From assembly GCA_033782935.1 (NCBI GenBank), contig JAWQEG010004837.1, positions 32,677 to 96,676 on the forward strand: 64,000 nucleotides of DNA. The letters are read 5' to 3'. The notes under the pieces were generated by a model. That model did not search any database. It saw only the letters and a list, made by a program, of their open reading frames with translations, and was not told the DNA's origin. This DNA is from Petrolisthes cinctipes (Eukaryota > Arthropoda > Malacostraca > Decapoda > Porcellanidae). A program made the translations under genes and the position numbers. Below are positions 61,036-64,000 of the stretch, in pieces. How positions within the stretch are numbered: position 1 is the first letter of the stretch; each line of letters begins with the position of its first letter.

Positions 61036-61287
61036 GTCGATATATTTCTTCTTGTAATTATTAGAGTGTAAACACGAATGACGAAGCCGAAGCCAGAGTC
61101 ACGACCAGAAAAGGGGACACATACACATACACACACACAGGCCGCCTATAATAATAATCACACAACACAACACAACACCACAAGTCTCTGGAAAAGCCCA
61201 ACCACTCGAGGAGATACAAACAAGGAGAACTGGAGGTCGCTGAACTACAAGTCATTTTCTTTTCTTTGTGAGGGAGGCTATTGTGGG

Positions 61288-61297
61288 TATCTGTCTT

Positions 61298-61338
<41 letters not shown>

Positions 61339-61480
61339 GAAGGATAACTAATAGTAATAACAATAACAATTATAATAATAATAATAAAACTAATAACACT
61401 AATAATAATAATAACAATAATATTAACAACAATAATAATAATAAAAATAATATGTTGCCTAAATTATTAATGCTCATAGA

Positions 61481-61511
<31 letters not shown>

Positions 61512-61681
61512 TGAGCGTAAAGATGAGTGAAGGAGAAGATATCATCCTACAATGCTTCTATTTAAGGTAAAGATGAGTTCACCAACCTTCACTTCACTAT
61601 ATACAGGCCTATACATATACACCCTTCATACATACAGGCCTATACAGGATACACCCTTTGTCTATAGTGTATTGGTGGGTG

Positions 61682-61737
<56 letters not shown>

Positions 61738-61755
61738 TCGTTAATTGTAATGGTG

Positions 61756-61821
<66 letters not shown>
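61288..61821. repeat. (CT)n arrays, AAT-rich stretch and poly(A)
   Basis: (CT)n at 61291-61335, AAT-type repeats at 61350-61450, A-run at 61483-61511, then (CT)n at 61688-61735 and 61757-61821. The last two share a TT(A/C)G...ATGGTGGGT spacer region. Confidence 0.95.
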
Positions 61822-61824
<3 letters not shown>

Positions 61825-62189
61825 AATTTACCAGTTACATTTTTAACGGTAGTCATTGTTACTGTGCTGTAACTAAAATTTAAAACACACACACACACAC
61901 AAACCAATTATATTTTTAAGGGATATCATTGTCCCGGTGATTTACTATAATTAAAAAAAAACACACACACACACAATTATATTTTTAAAAGTAGGCCTTG
62001 TCCTATTTACGACGCTAAAACATCTCTCCCACACACACACACACACACACACCAGATTAGTTGCTAAAGGTTATTGTTACAGCGTTATAAGTTTCTCAGT
62101 CTGTAGGTTGGTGGCGCAGTGGTCTGTCTATCTATCTATTGGACACACTAACCTTTCCCAACCCTTCAAATATTTACCCACGGAATCGC

Positions 62190-62440
62190 GTTAGTTGGAG
62201 GTGATGGTGGGAAGACTGGAACACACACACACACACACACACACCAAATTAAGTCGTGGAGGTGATGGTGGAATGAATGGAACACACACACAATACTGTA
62301 AAACACACACACACACACACCAAAGTAGGTCGTGGAGGTGATGGTGGAATGAATGGAACACACACACCTAGATTAAGTCGTGAAGAATAGTATTAATAGA
62401 TCCTATACTCAATACTGTAACACACACACACACACACACA
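62190..62440. repeat. Minisatellite with GGAGGTGATGGTGG and AC runs
   Basis: Units read AAGTCGTGGAGGTGATGGTG, then GAATGAATGGA and an (AC)n run, then CCAAA/CCAAAGTAGG. Three to four imperfect copies. Confidence 0.85.
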
Positions 62441-62717
62441 CCAAATTACGTCTTAAATGAATATACACACAATCACCAATTTACATCACATATATATAGG
62501 TTTAACTGTAATACTAAGGTGTGTGTGAGATGTATTCAATTCACTACCCACGATACGGCATGACTGAAGGTAATTATTCATCTTGACACGTTAGAGGTAA
62601 AATGACACGAACATTCATCATTGTAGGTGTGTATTGGTTGGGTTAGATGACTTTACGGTTTTCATTCATTCACTCACTCACTCATTCTTTCATGATACCA
62701 AACACCGTAGCAATAAT

Positions 62718-62796
62718 AGTAGTTGGTGGTGGTGGTAGTGGTGGTGGTGGTAGTAGTAGTAGTAGTGGTAGTAGTAGAAGTAGTAGTAATAGAAGA

Positions 62797-62829
<33 letters not shown>

Positions 62830-62940
62830 TGTTGTTGTTGGTGATAGTATAATAGTGGTAGTAGTAGTAACAGTAGTGGTAGTTGTAATAGCAGTGGTAG
62901 TTATATTAGTAGTAGTAGTAATAGTAGTAAAAGTAGTACC
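62718..62940. repeat. (GGT)/(AGT) trinucleotide array
   Basis: A 220-bp array of GGT, AGT, AGA and GTT triplets. It translates as poly-Val or poly-Ser but lacks splice sites matching the gene. Confidence 0.95.
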
Positions 62941-63185
62941 CTAGTCATCTACGTAGCTCAATGGAAGATGATAATGATTAAAATAACAATAACAATGACT
63001 ATGATACCCTTAGGTAAGATAAGATACTGTAATACCCCAATAAGTAGGTCACACTAGACTAGACTATATACGTGCTATATCCTTAGTGACGTCATGTAGG
63101 CAGTGTTACCAAGCACTTCATTAATTATGTAAGAATGGACTGGTTTCTGACTCTCACACCTCCCACTCACTCACACTCACGCACG

Positions 63186-63832
<647 letters not shown>

Positions 63833-64000
63833 AAGAGGGACAGCACATATGGAAGATAAAAAACAATAATAATAACAATAATAATAGCAACAACAATGAA
63901 CAAAATAATAATATGAAAAACAATAAAAAAATGAAAATATGGGACATCTGTTGGAGAGATGAAAGTGAGTGACTGCAAGATGAAGACAGAATGATTAATG

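Noticed and set aside
62718..62944. Poly-Val or poly-Ser frames
   Set aside because: They are translations of a GGT/AGT array, without splice sites fitting the gene.

Overview
This is an AT-rich window of animal nuclear DNA. I infer an arthropod, most likely a decapod crustacean, from three things: very dense CT/GA, AC/GT, AT and trinucleotide arrays; long introns with GT-AG boundaries; and LINE and MITE remnants. No tool was run, so the organism is an inference. There is no sign of bacterial, plasmid or phage sequence. Most of the window is intron or intergenic DNA.

The one well-supported protein-coding gene is on the minus strand, from about 59.6 kb down to 23.7 kb. Its 5' end (signal peptide and first exons) lies beyond the right edge or was not recognised. 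I could join 17 consecutive exons by hand with matching splice phase, then a group of alternative 3' exons. In order the predicted protein has: a beta-sandwich-like N-terminal domain with paired Cys (59.5-55.9 kb); an EGF-like region (55.4-55.7 kb); the first half of a DOMON domain followed by a Glu/Pro-rich repeat (54.5-55.2 kb); a 506-residue Thr-rich mucin-like exon (51.9-53.5 kb); a 15-nt microexon; an RSKR-containing exon; an acidic repeat exon; the second half of the same DOMON domain (46.4-47.2 kb); a second complete DOMON domain (44.5-45.8 kb); and a SEA domain (41.5-43.7 kb). After the SEA domain there are alternatives. One reads on into a long PPSGG-FGQ repeat with its own stop codon, giving a form with no membrane span. 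The others splice to an optional Ser/Thr-rich exon, a short juxtamembrane exon, a transmembrane exon, and one of two phase-0 cytoplasmic tails (27.3 kb or 23.7 kb). The product would be a large, heavily O-glycosylated surface or matrix protein made in membrane-anchored and probably secreted forms.

Region by region: 1-12 kb has no recognisable gene, only simple repeats and two hairpin repeats. 12-13.3 kb has three small tandem repeats. 14.2-16.3 kb has a set of plus-strand splice sites and poly(A) signals that look like a spliced non-coding transcript. 16.5 kb has a strong foldback element, and 19.6-19.9 kb a LINE fragment. 23.6-59.6 kb is the minus-strand gene, with a pogo/Tigger-like MITE (TA duplication) and a piggyBac-like MITE (TTAA duplication) in adjacent introns around the SEA exons. 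56.5-64 kb is a microsatellite-dense region with a second LINE fragment.

A dispersed palindromic repeat of about 100-140 bp, seen in at least ten places, is the most notable repeat that I cannot assign to a known family.
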